The position numbers and the translations under genes are program-made. Shown piece by piece: positions 24,094 through 36,212 of a stretch of 64,000 nt of DNA. The notes beneath the pieces are model-generated. The model saw only the letters and a program-made list of their open reading frames with translations. It made no database searches and was not told the origin of the DNA. Source of the DNA: Megalonaias nervosa (Eukaryota > Mollusca > Bivalvia > Unionida > Unionidae); contig JAECUM010004326.1 in the NCBI GenBank assembly GCA_016617855.1, positions 1-64,000 on the forward strand, read 5' to 3'. How positions within the stretch are numbered: the stretch's first letter is position 1; the number at the start of each line of letters is the position of its first letter.

Positions 24094-25079
24094 CTGTAAA
24101 ATATTATTAGGGTATCTAAGAAATTCAAAACTAGACCTTTCTAAAAAATTAACATACAAAAGAATATTAATATTGTAAGAAACCAGACATTAACTTTAAT
24201 CAGCTCCAATCTCAAATGCTTATAATTCAGTTACTGTGTCTATGTGCTACTAACATGGCAAAGTGCCCAAACTATATTGCCTTAGACAATTTGCAGCAAT
24301 CAGTCTGGGCAAATTAAGTAAAACAGGCCCAACTGTGCCTGATGACAATCACCAGACTTGTATAACTTAACATTTGACCATTTCACTAAGCAGGCTTAAT
24401 GTAATGTTGCAAGAATACATGCCTATGTGAGATGCCAATTCCTGAGCACATTTATTACGAATCCAAGCAACAATTTCTGCAGAATCTGGGTGCCACCCCA
24501 TTCAGAATAGACAATATATTCATTAAAAGTAACAAACCTATAAAGTCAAAGTGCATCTTCCTATAAGACCATATACACTAGAACAGAGTCAAAGCAATGA
24601 AGGTCCAATGACAATAAATGGTGATTACATTCCTTCAATTCCAAAACACTGAATACCTTAAACATTTTGGGCCAAAATATTAACCGCCAACATGAATCTG
24701 CTTCTTTAGTTTCTATTTATATCCGCTGCAATTCTTTACCTAGCTACAGTCTAATCAACTGGTTTGTTGTTATATACATAGTCTTTTTTCTTTTACACAG
24801 AGAAACAACATTCTATTAACCCATCTATCACGCTGGTGCTGAAGTACTTTTGGTCCTATCTCTGTCCACATAGAAATCAGCTATTCAAACTTTTATCCTA
24901 TAAAACTTTGATTTTCTGGTATTTTATCAACAATTCAGAATGCAGAATTTTCACTAAAATTTTTAATAATTCTGCAACACATCTGCAATGGTTCCCATTT
25001 TGCCTACATAAATATATCACAAGAACTGCACCTACTTTACAACAGACTGATAAATATTCAAAGATTTTATATACATAGA
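24094..25079. other. ACO1 intron, no recognised feature
   Basis: Upstream intron of exon 23958-24093. AT-rich, without clear repeats or exon-like sequence on either strand. Confidence 0.4.
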
Positions 25080-25604
25080 TCTCACCTATAACTTAAGTCT
25101 CTAGCAAGGTTACAAGTTTATAAATTATAGTCTCTAGCAAGGTTAAAAGATCAGCCAATCAGATGCAAATTACTACATCAATATGTGCAGATCTCACTCG
25201 TTATAAAACTTGAAGGCAATATATAAATAAGCTCACTAAACAAACGTAAGTAAAATCTGATTGGAATTCAACCTCCAGCCATTCAGACATATGATTACCT
25301 CATAAATATTGATAGATTTTACTTATGATCTAATTTATCCACCACATGATATAAGCCTATGTACCAAGTTTAATCAAAATCCTATAAAACATACTCTAGA
25401 TTAGTAAAAATAAAACCAACTCTGCCCATCAGATGCAAGATCAACCTCATTAATATTCATAAGCCTTGCTCATAACTTAAATCATCCAACATCTGGTTTG
25501 ATCTAAATTGGGTTACCAAAAAAAAATAACATCTCACACATGGTATTAAGCTTATCCAATCAGATACAAGATCACCTCATTAATATATATAGTTTTCACT
25601 CATT
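25080..25604. repeat. diverged ~146-bp satellite, block 3
   Basis: Monomers with 'AGATCTCACTCGTTATAAAAC', 'CCAATCAGATGCAA' and 'GATCACCTCATTAATAT' landmarks. The array is split at 25605 by a Tigger-like element and resumes at 27908. Confidence 0.75.
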
Positions 25605-26329
25605 CCGTATTTACTGTATATGTTGGGACACTGTATATGTTGGGACACCATAAATTATTTTTTAAAGTATTTTTTTTTGTGCACCGTATGTTTCTGGAAC
25701 ACAGTGTTTTTTTTTCAAGTCATAAGTTGTGGGACACTATTAAAATCAAACAAAAATTACATGTCAAAAATAAACTCAAACGTAAATTTTATTAAAGAAA
25801 ACTTTAAAAAGGAAAATGCTGTGAGTGTTGTTTGTTTACACTTTTCGTCCAAGATGCAAATTTGCTAAGAACAAGAGCTCAGGTAAGAATGAATCGTTTG
25901 TGTATATCAGAACGAGTTCAACTTTATCTGTTCTAATTTATGCTTTAGCAAAGTTTCTTTTAAATTAAATGCCAAGGTTTATTTGCTGTTCTTGCTCATT
26001 ACATGACTTATTTGGCAAAATAACTATTGATGAGCACAGTAGAAACTATACATTGTAATTACGTAAAAAATGTATTCAGAGAGACAGAGAGATACCGGTA
26101 GACAGACAGTGACAGTACAGAGTGACTGATAAACATGCTAATTCCGAAACCAAACATCTTTTATTTACACAGCAGTGATGTCTGACATAATCTAAGTACT
26201 GCTGAACAAACCTGAATGCCGCGAATATATTTAATTTAAATCCTTCCATCTAGCCACATTCTTAATTGCTCACTCAACCTCCTCAGGTTCAAATCCATCA
26301 AATTCGTCCTCTTCACTGTCGCTGCCATT

Positions 26330-27020
26330 TTAATCACATTCAGTATCTCTTATGATATTGTCCTCACATCCATTAAAGTTATTGTTAATACCACAAACTT
26401 TAAATGATTTTCGGATCAGATCTGGCTTGTCCTGAAGCGATTCGACTGCTTTCACAATCCAGTCCACAACCGCTTGTTTGTCTGCACTCTTAATATGAAA
26501 TGTGTTGTCATTTTCCTTGGAAAGGCCTTCTGCTGCTTTACGAATAAAATTTGTCCAGCTTTTCATGTCGGACTTGACCGGTTTATTTACACTGACATCT
26601 AGTGACTGTAGCTCGGAGGTGCATCCACCCGGAATAACTGCAGGCACTGCATTACCCCTTCTCAAAGCGTTTTACAGCATCTGTAATATGCACTTGGAAT
26701 GAATTCATCACTAAAAGAGATTGTTACTTTCCTGTATACTTGAGATATATCTCTTTAATCCACTGCAGCATCACCTCCTCATCAACCCAACCCTTCTCCT
26801 GCACACGTATGATCCATCCTTTTGGTACCTGAATATCTTTTAGCTCCCTCACACCAAGAGAAATTATCATCAGAAGCAACACATCTCCTGCTGCGGAAAC
26901 TTTTAAGTACTAAGGTTAGATGCATTTTATCTGCACCAGTCGTACGAATTTTCACTTTTAACACCTTTTTTATTGACAGTTTGTCCGGGAATGAGATCAA
27001 AGTACATAGGAGTTTCATCC
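26330..27020 (-). pseudogene. pogo/Tigger (DDE_1) transposase remnant
   Basis: Two minus-strand pieces in order. Fragment 26782-27018 has KIRTTGADKMHLTLVL and further on ASDDNFSW, matching the block between the first and second catalytic acidic residues (family IRTTG..K...TV.L). Fragment 26330-26665 has VIPGGCTSELQSLDVSVNKP, a signature of the C-terminal part of pogo/jerky-type DDE domains, followed by an acidic tail. Frameshifts separate them, and the HTH/CENP-B N-terminus is not recognisable. Inactive. Confidence 0.82.
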
Positions 27021-27502
27021 ATGTTAATTATCATCTTGTCTTTGAAATCATCTTCTTCTCTTCCTGCCTTTATGAATTCATCTGTAGTCATAATTGACAC
27101 AAATGGGTTTTGAGTTCTTCAGTGTAAATAGTATACACAGCACTAACTTGCTTTAATAAGACTTTCTGTAACCCATGGAATCAATAAGATTGTCATCTGT
27201 ACTCACAGTGAATGTATTTATAATAATGATTTTTATTTGCGAGATACTGTCATATTGTTACCCTAGATATAATACACTCTTGGTTATTTTGTACCTTACA
27301 CTGTGTCACGCATGAATGGCAGGTACTTTCGAGCAATGGGGTTGATAATTCTGACTCTCTCATTCGTATGTGATTTTGCTGGATCCAGTTTTCATTCTCA
27401 AAACATTCAAACCTTTGAGGACAACCAAACATGATTCGTTTCTCAATATTCACGTCAATGACCAATGTGTGTAGTCTGACGAAAGCGATAACACTATGGA
27501 TG

Positions 27503-27602
27503 CATTCTCATAATGGTAAGAACATCAATCTATCAGAAATATGATTGCTTAGTAATTTAATGAAAATTGCATTAAATTATGGACTCCAAAGTGGTAACAA
27601 GT
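27503..27602. repeat. chimeric satellite patch inside Tigger copy 1
   Basis: Positions about 27516-27551 match satellite 28136-28171, and 27556-27601 match satellite 28392-28437 with no mismatch that I can see (shared core GCATTAAATTATGGACTCCA). The two sources are about 220 bp apart in the flanking array but adjacent here. Tigger copy 3 (near 47592-47620) has other sequence at the corresponding place, so this is a later replacement in copy 1. Confidence 0.8.
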
Positions 27603-27907
27603 TCGTGGATATATTTTTCCTTTAATAAAATGCTAATGTCGACCAAAAAAGTGAATAAATGATAACAGTACAAGGTTAGTTTCTTTCATTTTATTATCAA
27701 ATAAAAGCATTTTATTTATCTATTTTACTGTAACATGTGGTGTGGCCTTTAAGAGGGGTGGAGTGAGGGCGCATACTGAACACAATTTATTTCATTTCCT
27801 AAGTCTTGGAACACATCATGTAGGTAAAAAGATATTCACCATAAGTTCTGGGGCACGAAAAAAAATAATTAATTTTTTGTGTCCCAACATATGCCGTAAA
27901 TACGGTA

Positions 27908-28545
27908 AAAGTATTATGTGACATCTTGATAATAAAAGCCTATTTTACCAAGTCTGATCAAAATCAAATCAGATACAAAGCTACCTGAGAGACAACAAAC
28001 TAAGCCAATCAGATGCAAGATCACCTCATTAACATGCATGGCTTTTGCTCATAATTGAAATAATCCCAGATCTTGAGAATATAAACATATTTACCAAGTG
28101 TTAAAAATATCAACTCAAAAACATTCTCTATAGTGGTAAGAACATCAATCTATCAGAAATATGATTGCTTAATAAATATTCATCAACCTTGATCACTGTC
28201 AAACTTGTGTAAGATCTTCCTGTTATGAGCCTCTATTCCATGTCTGACCAAAATTTGGTCAGAATTATGCCTTCTAGAAATGTAGCAAAGTCAGCCAATC
28301 AGATGCAAGATCACCTCATTAATATATGTGGCTCTCGCTCATTATTCAACTTTGTTCAAGATCCTTATGATATGAACATATATTTCACAAGTTTAATGAA
28401 AATTGCATTAAATTATGGACTCCAAAGTGGTAACAAGCACAGCCAAACAGATGCAAAATCACCTCATCATTAATATGGATCAAAAACTGGCCTCCAAAGT
28501 TATAACAATTTCAGCCAATCAGATGCTTGACCCAGGCTAGAGTAG
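27908..28545. repeat. diverged ~146-bp satellite, block 4
   Basis: CTCATT landmarks near 28025, 28316 and 28465 give spacings of about 2 x 146 and 148 bp. It continues the array interrupted by Tigger copy 1 and ends near the DIRS terminal repeat at about 28590. Confidence 0.8.
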
Positions 28546-29885
28546 TTCCTGTGGCTAATCCTAATATGATACAGTGACTACTGTTTTTAACTTAGAATAA
28601 AACCATGTTTCTCTGAAACTACTTACCTGATCACATTAACACTTGGTATACAAGCCCACTACTAAAATGATGAAATGTCGTCTTTTCTAGCTCATATACA
28701 CAAACGGCAATAACTCTTGTCCATCATCTCCCGTTGCAATCACCAGGTCTCTAGTTTTAAGTCGAGTGAAATACCAATGAGGATGCTTGCATTACAGGGT
28801 GGTTGGCAGAGTTTTTAAGTAATGTGATCTAGTAAATTTTCTTGAAGAAACATTATTTACTTTAAAACTTTGCTTTCTCTTTCAAATATGTTTCCCACTT
28901 ATATTAATGTTAGGAGAATAGGTAATAGGAGGAGGGAATGCTGATACCTATACCTTGGTTATCCTTCAAGGGAAGACTGGATTCCCTATGTGAATAATAA
29001 CTCGCTCTCCTACTTAAAGGAACACAGTGCATGGTTACATAAACCATGACTGCTCTATTAGGTTAAGAAAATGATCATTGAAATTTTCTTACAGTCAAAA
29101 TTCACTAGCAAATCCAGATAGGCTAAGAGGCTTTATGGGTATAATTGGGTCTGGACTGAAGGTTGTTTGGGCCACACCTATGGGACCTATCAGATTCAGG
29201 TTTTGTCCAGGCAAAGGTTGATGCTTCATGCCCGCCAACAGCTTCTATGATGTCTCGGATCAAAACAATGCATTCAAATGCAAGACTCACAGAGATCACT
29301 CTTATTTCATCAGCTGAAATACTCATGAGGTGATTCAGATCTTTTGTAACATCAGAGTATGCTGAGCATATAACCCACTTAAGCCACGAATATCTGGCTT
29401 GGGATGATATGTCTTGCATTCTCACCTTGACAGCGATAAATAAAGAGTCTTTTGCACATGCAAGGATTACTCTCTGTGCATTTTCAAGAGGTGTTTGACA
29501 GCATGGACAGGATCTGGCATGGCCACTGCTCTTGGCCTATCTACAAACAAGACTGAATGTATAATGACTCTCTGATTGCTACTGATGGTGACTGGTTCTT
29601 GGCTTCTATGCCTGGTCAAGTCACATGGATCACCAAACCATCCAATTTGAAGATAGTTAGCAACTGAAAGACAAGTCACTCAACCTAAATGTTGAAGCTA
29701 AAACTATCAGGAAACAGTTTAGTATGACAACAGTTTCAGCAAGGTCCAGACAAATGGATCAAAGTTTTCATGACAAGATCCAGGACAGATTACAGTTTGA
29801 AACAGGGCAAGGGATTCAGGCTATCAAATACAAAGGTTATTTTATTACAAAGCAAGCTGACCCCAGAAGCTGATTTTGGATTCTT

Positions 29886-30492
29886 TTAACTCATTAACCC
29901 CTGGCGCTGCGTTTACGCGGCAGGAGGTGGTAGCCTACTTCTGAGCTCTGTAGCGTCAAGGTCATGTAAGACACAATAAAGTGGGTGGTATTATAGAAAG
30001 GTAGACAGACGTAGCTTTACGATGATACCAAATAATATGTATGTTCTAGTTGCACTACAAAATTCAGAGGGAAAAACATAACATTTTGGCCCCGAGTTTT
30101 TTCCAGCCGAAATTCGCCCGAGGTTGGAATCTGATTGTGTCCGGATTTTAGACTTTTTGGCCTCAGATCTAAGACAGACCGGTGAACCTTTGCAAAAAGT
30201 AGGATAAGATGGGCATTTAGAATAAAGAGTGGTCTTGACATGAAAAGGATGGGTCCGTTAAGTAAAAAAAAAAAAAAAAAAAAAAAAGAAAAAAAAACTT
30301 TTACCCTTTTGCTCATGCTCGGCGAAATAGCCAATGAAAAACGATGTTTCTAACACAATTAGGCATTAGGTTAACCTAAAAATGTCTTAGAGGTCGATGT
30401 ATTAGGATGTATTCAGAAAGAGCCCCCAAAATGGGTTTCCTACTCGCATTTCAGGCGAAAACGACAAAAACCTCCAGGGGTTAATGTGTTAA
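29886..30492. mobile_element. TTAA-flanked ~600-bp MITE, copy 2 (inverted relative to copy 1)
   Basis: TTAA at 29886-29889 and 30489-30492. Inverted ends are CTCATTAACCCCTGGCGCTG at the left and AACCTCCAGGGGTTAATGTG at the right. A long A-run (about 30261-30296) corresponds to the T-run near 3600 in copy 1. Tigger copy 3 keeps the matching empty site GGATTCTTTTAAGTGTG at 48959-48975, so the target was a single TTAA inside a Tigger element. Confidence 0.9.
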
Positions 30493-30538
30493 GTGTACAG
30501 ATTTTTTCTATTTTATTTAATACAAAGTTGGCCAACAT

Positions 30539-31020
30539 ATGGAAGCCAACTTTAGTTCCTTTTTACCAATATTCATGGGAATTTTGAAAAAAATTGAAAC
30601 AATGGAACAATTTTTAAAGCAACACAATCTAGTACTTCATGCAAGGACATTGATGACACAGCATCTCCCAGAAGATTTGGAGGAGAAAATAAGATCATTC
30701 GATGAATTCATGAAAGCCAGAAGAAAAACGATTTTACCAACAATATGATCATTAATATGGATGCAACTCCAGTGAACTTTGAACTCATTCCTGGATGGAT
30801 TGTTGATAAGAAGGGGGTTAAAAGTGTCAGAATTCATACCACTGGTGCAGATAAAAAGTCTAACTTTAGTCCTTGCAGTTTCCGCAGCAGATGTGTTGCC
30901 TGCAATGATAATTTTTCATGACATGAGGGAACTAAAAAAATATTCATGCACTGAAAGCATAGATCATACATGTGCAGCAGAAGGGTTGGGTGGATGAGGT
31001 GATGCTGCAGTGGATTAAAG
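30539..31020 (+). pseudogene. Tigger transposase fragment in copy 2
   Basis: Fragments in plus frames include LEEKIRSFDEFMKARRK (30539-30748) and, after a frame change, GLKVSEFIPLVQIKS (30779-30997), with VSAADVLPAMIIF further on (family VSA.GD.LPP..IF). The corresponding region of copy 3 is at 49115-49470. Multiple stops and frameshifts; non-functional. Confidence 0.7.
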
Positions 31021-31590
31021 AGTTTTATCTAAAATACAGTTTTATAACTTTTTAATAAACTCAAGTTTGAGTCCATTTTCTGACATAAATTTTGAATGAT
31101 TTAAAAAGTTTCCAGCAACTTATCACTTGAAAAAAATGATGCATCCCAGAACATACAGTGCACAAAAAAAATTACTTTAAAAATTAATTTATGGTGTCCC
31201 AAGAAATACATTGTCCCAAAATATAAGGTAATATATGGTCACAACTGAAGGTTTAAATCCATTCTCTTACAAGACCATCCTGACAAGTGCCATGAAAGAG
31301 ACAGAGGTGTAACATTCTGACCACCTATTTTCTTTATTATTTTCAGTACTCTGACCATGGGGGATAGGCAAATGTCAATAACCCCTCCTAACTGATTGAA
31401 AGTGCATCCACAGCCCAAGCTTTTGGGTCCAGAATCTTTAATTTGGTAAAGACCTAGGAGTTCACAGCCAGGAATAGAATCAGGACATTGTGCTTTTCAT
31501 ACAATCTCTACCAACCATTTGTTGATGAGCAACTGAATCTCCTGCTGAAGAATTTCATCCTTCTCCCGATCTGATGGCAAATCCATTTGT

Positions 31591-31838
31591 GGGGGCCCAG
31601 TTGTCCAAGTGGTCTGAGGTACTCACCTTTACAGATCACTGACATCTCACATCTGTCCACGTGGGTTTGAGTCTTGGGCTCAGCCATTGTGGACATGTGA
31701 GAAAGCTTGCCAGTAGATTCCCAAGAGTTGGTGGTTCTGCCCAAGGTTTTCACCAGGTCTTCCTCCCCCAAATATACTGGCTGCCATGCATCGCCTATCA
31801 TGTACTGAAAAATGCCATTAAGCCCATAACAACAATGT
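31591..31838 (+). mobile_element. tRNA-derived SINE, copy 3
   Basis: The head is GGGCCCAGTTGTCCAAGTGG and the B-box-like sequence GGGTTTGAGTC is near 31662. The conserved body (GAGAAAGCTTGCCAGTAG) and the end TGCCATTAAGCCCATAACAA match copy 1. Inserted into DIRS copy C. Confidence 0.85.
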
Positions 31839-32751
31839 CAGTTAGAAGGTGAGAGGAAGAAAGAGGAGGGGATGGAATAAATGAAATCCAAAGCCCTCAA
31901 AAATGATTAGAATCTGGTAGTGGGGATTTTAATTCAGCAGCGGGAGACAGTAGACTTGGGGGTAGAGAAACTTAGTTTCTTACCTCCAATGTAAGGGTGC
32001 TACCTAGACTGGTTTGGCTGTTGTCTGCTGGTGCAAAGTAGAGATCAGAATGGTACCTGGGATGTGAAAGATCCCTTTGCTTGGCTTGCCTATCTTCCAT
32101 CTGTTGTGGCAGTGGCAGCTGGTTTCTAGAATGATATAGGTGGAGTGGCAAGTTGGAGTGGTAGTTCTTGAGCTTCCTGCTTCCGAATGTCTTCAAATCT
32201 GCTCCCAAACAGCAACATATCAAGTTTCCAAGCAGAGGCAATCAACACATTTGCCACAAAATGGTGAGCTGGTCTGTTAATGAACTGAGCAATTCAGGTC
32301 ATCGACTCCCAGGTATATTGGTTGGCTGAGTTTTCACCCTCATCAGAAAATCACTAAGAAGGCAAATCTAAAATCAAAGATGTGGCCACAATGTTCTGAA
32401 CCTGCTCTGATGTGTCAAGTAATCTATCTTATTTAATCCACTTTATGAAAAGTGGGGACTGTCATGTTAACCACCGCTATATTTTATCTAAAGCCAGGAG
32501 TTCAGTATGACAGATACTGGAATGTGTCTTGTACCAGAATGTTAATGGACTGCTTCCATTCTTGGATAACCCATTCCATGTGGCAAAAATGATGCAGTGA
32601 CATCATCTTTATATAATTCATGGCCATTACTGTGTGTGTAAGCAGTGAATAAAGGAGATGACGGCTCTGCTGGACAATTTTGTCATACTGGTACAAACAA
32701 CTGGTTCGCAGAGTGTATGGCTTGCTGTTCCATGGACATGGTGGATGGATG

Positions 32752-33275
32752 GATCTATCACTAAAATCTGCATCATAATGTGCTTGGGTAGTCTTATGCC
32801 AGGCAAGACAGACAAATCTATCACTAAAATCTGCATCATAATGTGCTTGGGTAGTCTTATGCCAGGCAAGACAGACAAATCTATCACTAAAATCTGCATC
32901 ATAATGTGCTTGGGTAGTCTTATGCCAAGCAAGACAGACAAATCTATCACTAAAATCTGCATCATAATGTGCTTTGGTAGTCTTATGCCAGGCAAGACAG
33001 ACAAATCTATCACTAAAATCTGCATCATAATGTGCTTGGGTAGTCTTATGCCAGGCAAGACAGACAAATCTATCGCTAAAATCTGCATCATAATGTGCTT
33101 TGGTAGTCTTATGCCAGGCAAGACAGACAAATCTATCACTAAAATCTGCATCATAATGTGCTTGGGTAGTCTTATGCCAGGCAAGACAGACAAATCTATC
33201 GCTAAAATCTGCATCATAATGTGCTTGGTAGTCTTATGCCAGGCAAGACAGACAAATCTATTGCTAAAATCTATT
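32752..33275. repeat. 63-bp minisatellite, eight near-identical units
   Basis: The unit contains 'AATCTATCACTAAAATCTGC' and 'GCTTGGGTAGTCTTATGCCA'. Eight units lie at 63-bp spacing. Variants (ATCACT/ATCGCT; TTGGGT/TTTGGT) partly alternate, suggesting duplication of two-unit blocks. The eighth unit has a 1-bp deletion. More degraded units with the same AATCTATC core continue to about 33560. Because 63 is a multiple of 3, both strands stay open (about 200 codons each), but this reflects periodicity and not a gene. Confidence 0.95.
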
Positions 33276-33650
33276 TAACTCTATGTAGCCATAGTAATGT
33301 TATGATGGACAAATCTATCGTAAAGATCTCTGTAATTGTAGACATAAAGACATAGACTTTGCAAGATGGACAGATCTATCGCTAAGATCCACATAATTGT
33401 CATTGTATGTAGCCATAAGCATATATGCCTGAATGGAAAATCTGTCATTAAGATCTTGGTTAACTGTAGAGATATGAAGCCATGGTCTTGATGAGATCAA
33501 TGGATCTATTACTAAGATGATAGTAATTGTAGCCGTAGGAATGTTAAGATAGACAAATCAGAAGGCCATGCTCAGATGTGGGGGGGGAGCACTTAAGCCA
33601 CCTGGTTTGCCTAAAAATGGGAATACACTCCCCAATGAATCACATTACTT

Positions 33651-34765
33651 TGAGAAATTTTAAGCTTTGCCTCCTCGCCACCCTCTTTCTTTGCCTTGGT
33701 CAACTTTTATAAAATACACTCTCAGACCATGCAGAACACACAGAACATGGTACTGATGAAGTACAGTTTGCACATGCAAGGCATGACTCATGCATGTCTT
33801 CCTTACCTTGAACTTGTTGCATTTATTACACTTCATCATCACATTTCACTGATAAAACAAAACACAACAAAACAGACGTGCCATCCCTAACAAGACTGAT
33901 TCAAGTAAGGAAGTTGATTTTTTACCGTAATTTTGACAGTTTTCCACAAGGAGTAACAAAATATCATTTACTGTTATTGTAAAGTTGGAAAAAATATATT
34001 TAAAAATGTTCAGGATTTGAAACTGATGCAGCGATGGAAACATTATGTTCAGCTGAAAAGTTCGTAATGTACACGTAAACCTTATTTACTTATAGTACAG
34101 TTGCACCCACTTCAGTTCTAAATCCTATGGAGCTCAATGGCTTGTTGATATCTCTCAACTTGATGTAATTCTTGGAATTTTTATTAGATTTCACATGACA
34201 ACAATCATATTTCCCACCATGAGACATACTCAGATCAACATGTGATGTCCAATAACATAACTGTTGCCATCACTGCTTTCATTCACAAGAACCTGAACAT
34301 TCCTTTTGATTCCTCTGTACTGATTATTAACACTTTTTAAGATGCTTTTTTTCCCTTTTGTCTTCAAGATGTATTGCTTGCTGGTTGCCATTACTTGAAA
34401 CTTTTATAATCAACAGTTTGATCAAACAGATGTTTTGCTTGAAAAAATATGTGCAGTTTAATGCCTCTGGGATATCAAGTGAAAATAGTCTGGTTCCCTG
34501 AGCAACTCCTCTAAATTTAATATAAAACCTGGATTAAAATCAAACACGGACAAGCCAATTTTCCAGAGTTTACAACAACAATCATATTTCCATAGTTTTT
34601 TGCTTTGATTCTGTTAACTCCATATTTTATGGGTCATTTTTGTAAGACTTGTGGCAAAATTGTAAGGGTTGGCAGGTCTGCAAAAAGTGGCTAAAACAAA
34701 ACCTGTTGCTGGCTTTTACTCACTTGTTATGTATATTTTTGTAACTCCTGGTACAAGTCTTTATC
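33651..34765. other. ACO1 intron, no recognised feature
   Basis: AT-rich, no clear repeats or exons seen. Confidence 0.4.
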
Positions 34766-35084
34766 AATCTGATTAAAATCAGATCTCCACTGTCCTGGGT
34801 GAAGACCTGACAGCGACAACTTAGAGGTCATGTTCTGGTGACCTTTGAGTTAGCCAATGGAAATGTAGCTTTCAGAAATTTGAAAGTGCATTAAATCGAT
34901 AGGCACACACAGAAGCTCTTCAGCTATACTGCTCAGTCTCCCCAATGCGAATATATAATACTTCATCTGATTGGCTGATAAATTTAGCGATTATGGTAAT
35001 AACATAGGTCACCTGAATATTACCCCTAAGCAGTCACTGTCAGATCTTCACATAGGACAGTGGAGATCTGATTTTAATCAGACT
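34766..35084. mobile_element. ~320-bp MITE with ~100-bp inverted repeats
   Basis: The left end (AATCTGATTAAAATCAGATC then TCCACTGTCCT) and the right end in reverse complement (GTCTGATTAAAATCAGATCT) match, with the similarity continuing through GACCTGACAG and CTTAG.GGT to about 100 bp. The interior is non-coding and the whole can fold back on itself. Target duplication unclear. Confidence 0.85.
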
Positions 35085-35961
35085 GAAGACAATATTTATT
35101 TATTGTAATTTTTATTCAAGGATGTAAATTGTAGAGCTTATCTTTAGTTGATGGTGTACATGCATTGGGTCTGTTCTAAGATAATAGAGAATGCAAAATT
35201 GCGTAGGATCTATAAATAGATGCTTATGTATGTCTTGAGAGTTACTAATAATAGAATTATTAGTAAACATGTTTATGAGATTTAGCCTTTTTCCCACTTG
35301 ACAGATTGGTCAGGTGTTATCTTAGAAGAATTAATTCTTATTGGATGAGTTAGGTCACACGAGTAGGTATTTTGAAACATGAGTAGTATAATCTGTTACT
35401 TGGGGTTTGTTGTCAAATATAGTTGTAATAGAATGTGTATATAAGGAGAGAAATGAGCAATCGATTTCATTCCTCTTTTGGAATCATTCTTATTTCTTGT
35501 GTTCTTGTTGTAACATCAAGTCTGCAGACATGTTTCATGTTGTACTTAGATATTATTTAAAAGGAAAAACATTTTTTTGGGACTGTTCAGTGGACATAGA
35601 AAGAGCTCATTTTTTTGGATTATAATATTATCCTGGAACAATTGTGAATTATTCAAAGTAGTTCTGGACAAATGCCATTTGAACAGCATCAAGATTCTTG
35701 GTGGACCAGTTCATTTCTGGTTTTGAAATTTATAAGGAACTTTTCATTCATTTTGGACTTTCATAGAACCTTATCAGGATTATTTTGGATTCACTTCATA
35801 ATTCTCTAAGATCCTCTCACATTTTTATTTATAATCATGATAATTAAGTTATTTGTTAAGTTTTACAAAACTTGTTGGTTTTGCTTCTTCTGTTACTTAG
35901 CTTATGACCATAGAGTCATAACAGAGCAAACAATAAGCAGCGTACATGAAACTGTGAATGC
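35085..35961. other. ACO1 intron, no recognised feature
   Basis: No repeat or exon recognised. Short ORFs lack domain features. Confidence 0.4.
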
Positions 35962-36212
35962 TGTTGTTTTTGTTGTAGGGTTTAACATCATTTTTCAGCA
36001 CCAGATATACTATATATGGCGGCCAGTATAAATGGTGGAGGAAGAACTCAGGAAAGCCCCAGAAAGAACCATCGATCCAGGAGATGCTACTGGCAAGCTT
36101 TCTCACATACCCACATTAGCCGAACCCGAGATTTGAACCCACGCAGACGGAGGTGAGATGGCAGTGATCCGCAACGGTGAGCGCTTCAGACCACTCAGCC
36201 ACTCAGGGCCCC
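35962..36212 (-). mobile_element. tRNA-derived SINE, copy 4
   Basis: The minus strand reads GGGGCCCTGAGTGGCTGAGT (A-box-like), then GGGTTCAAATC (B-box), GAGAAAGCTTGCCAGTAGC, and a tail into TGATGTTAAACCCTACAAC. This is the best-preserved head in the window. Confidence 0.88.

Larger units (their letters stand above)
25605..27905 (-). mobile_element. pogo/Tigger-like DNA transposon, copy 1
   Basis: TIRs are CCGTATTTACTGTATATGTT at 25605 and the inverted end CAACATATGCCGTAAATACG at 27885-27904. TA follows the right end (27906-27907). The element interrupts the satellite array. The minus strand carries a decayed DDE transposase (26330-27020). A tandem partial duplication of the left TIR (TGTTGGGACAC twice, 25622-25648) is visible. 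Related copies lie at 29832-31239 and 47314-49699. Confidence 0.88.
29832..31239 (+). mobile_element. pogo/Tigger-like transposon, copy 2 (5'-truncated)
   Basis: It begins abruptly in Tigger-internal sequence (ATACAAAGGTTATTTTATT, as at 48910) and ends with the family's inverted end (GTGTCCCAAGAAATACATTG... TAATATATGGTC). Decayed plus-strand transposase includes ATTAATATGGATG (NMDA-like, first catalytic region near 30752) and SVRIHTTGADKKS (about 30826-30865). A MITE sits inside at 29886-30492. It lies within DIRS copy C. Confidence 0.8.
28590..33650 (-). mobile_element. decayed DIRS-type element (copy C) with nested insertions
   Basis: The left terminal repeat (28606-28900: 'ATGTTTCTCTGAAACTACTT', 'CTGATCACATTAACACTTGG') matches those of copies B and D, and here lacks the MITE found in copy D. 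Interior non-coding blocks match copy B and copy D (for example 'GGATCAAAACAATGCATTCA' near 29249, and GGTAAAGACCTAGGAG near 31446). It is split by Tigger copy 2 (29832-31239) and a SINE (31591-31838), and contains a 63-bp minisatellite. No convincing RT or recombinase remains. Confidence 0.6.

Noticed and set aside
26282..26340. Acidic ORF segments near the Tigger remnant as an independent gene
   Set aside because: They continue the C-terminal acidic tail of the pogo-type transposase.
32627..33278. Long overlapping ORFs on both strands (196 and 206 codons)
   Set aside because: They are translations of the 63-bp minisatellite and stay open only because 63 is divisible by 3.
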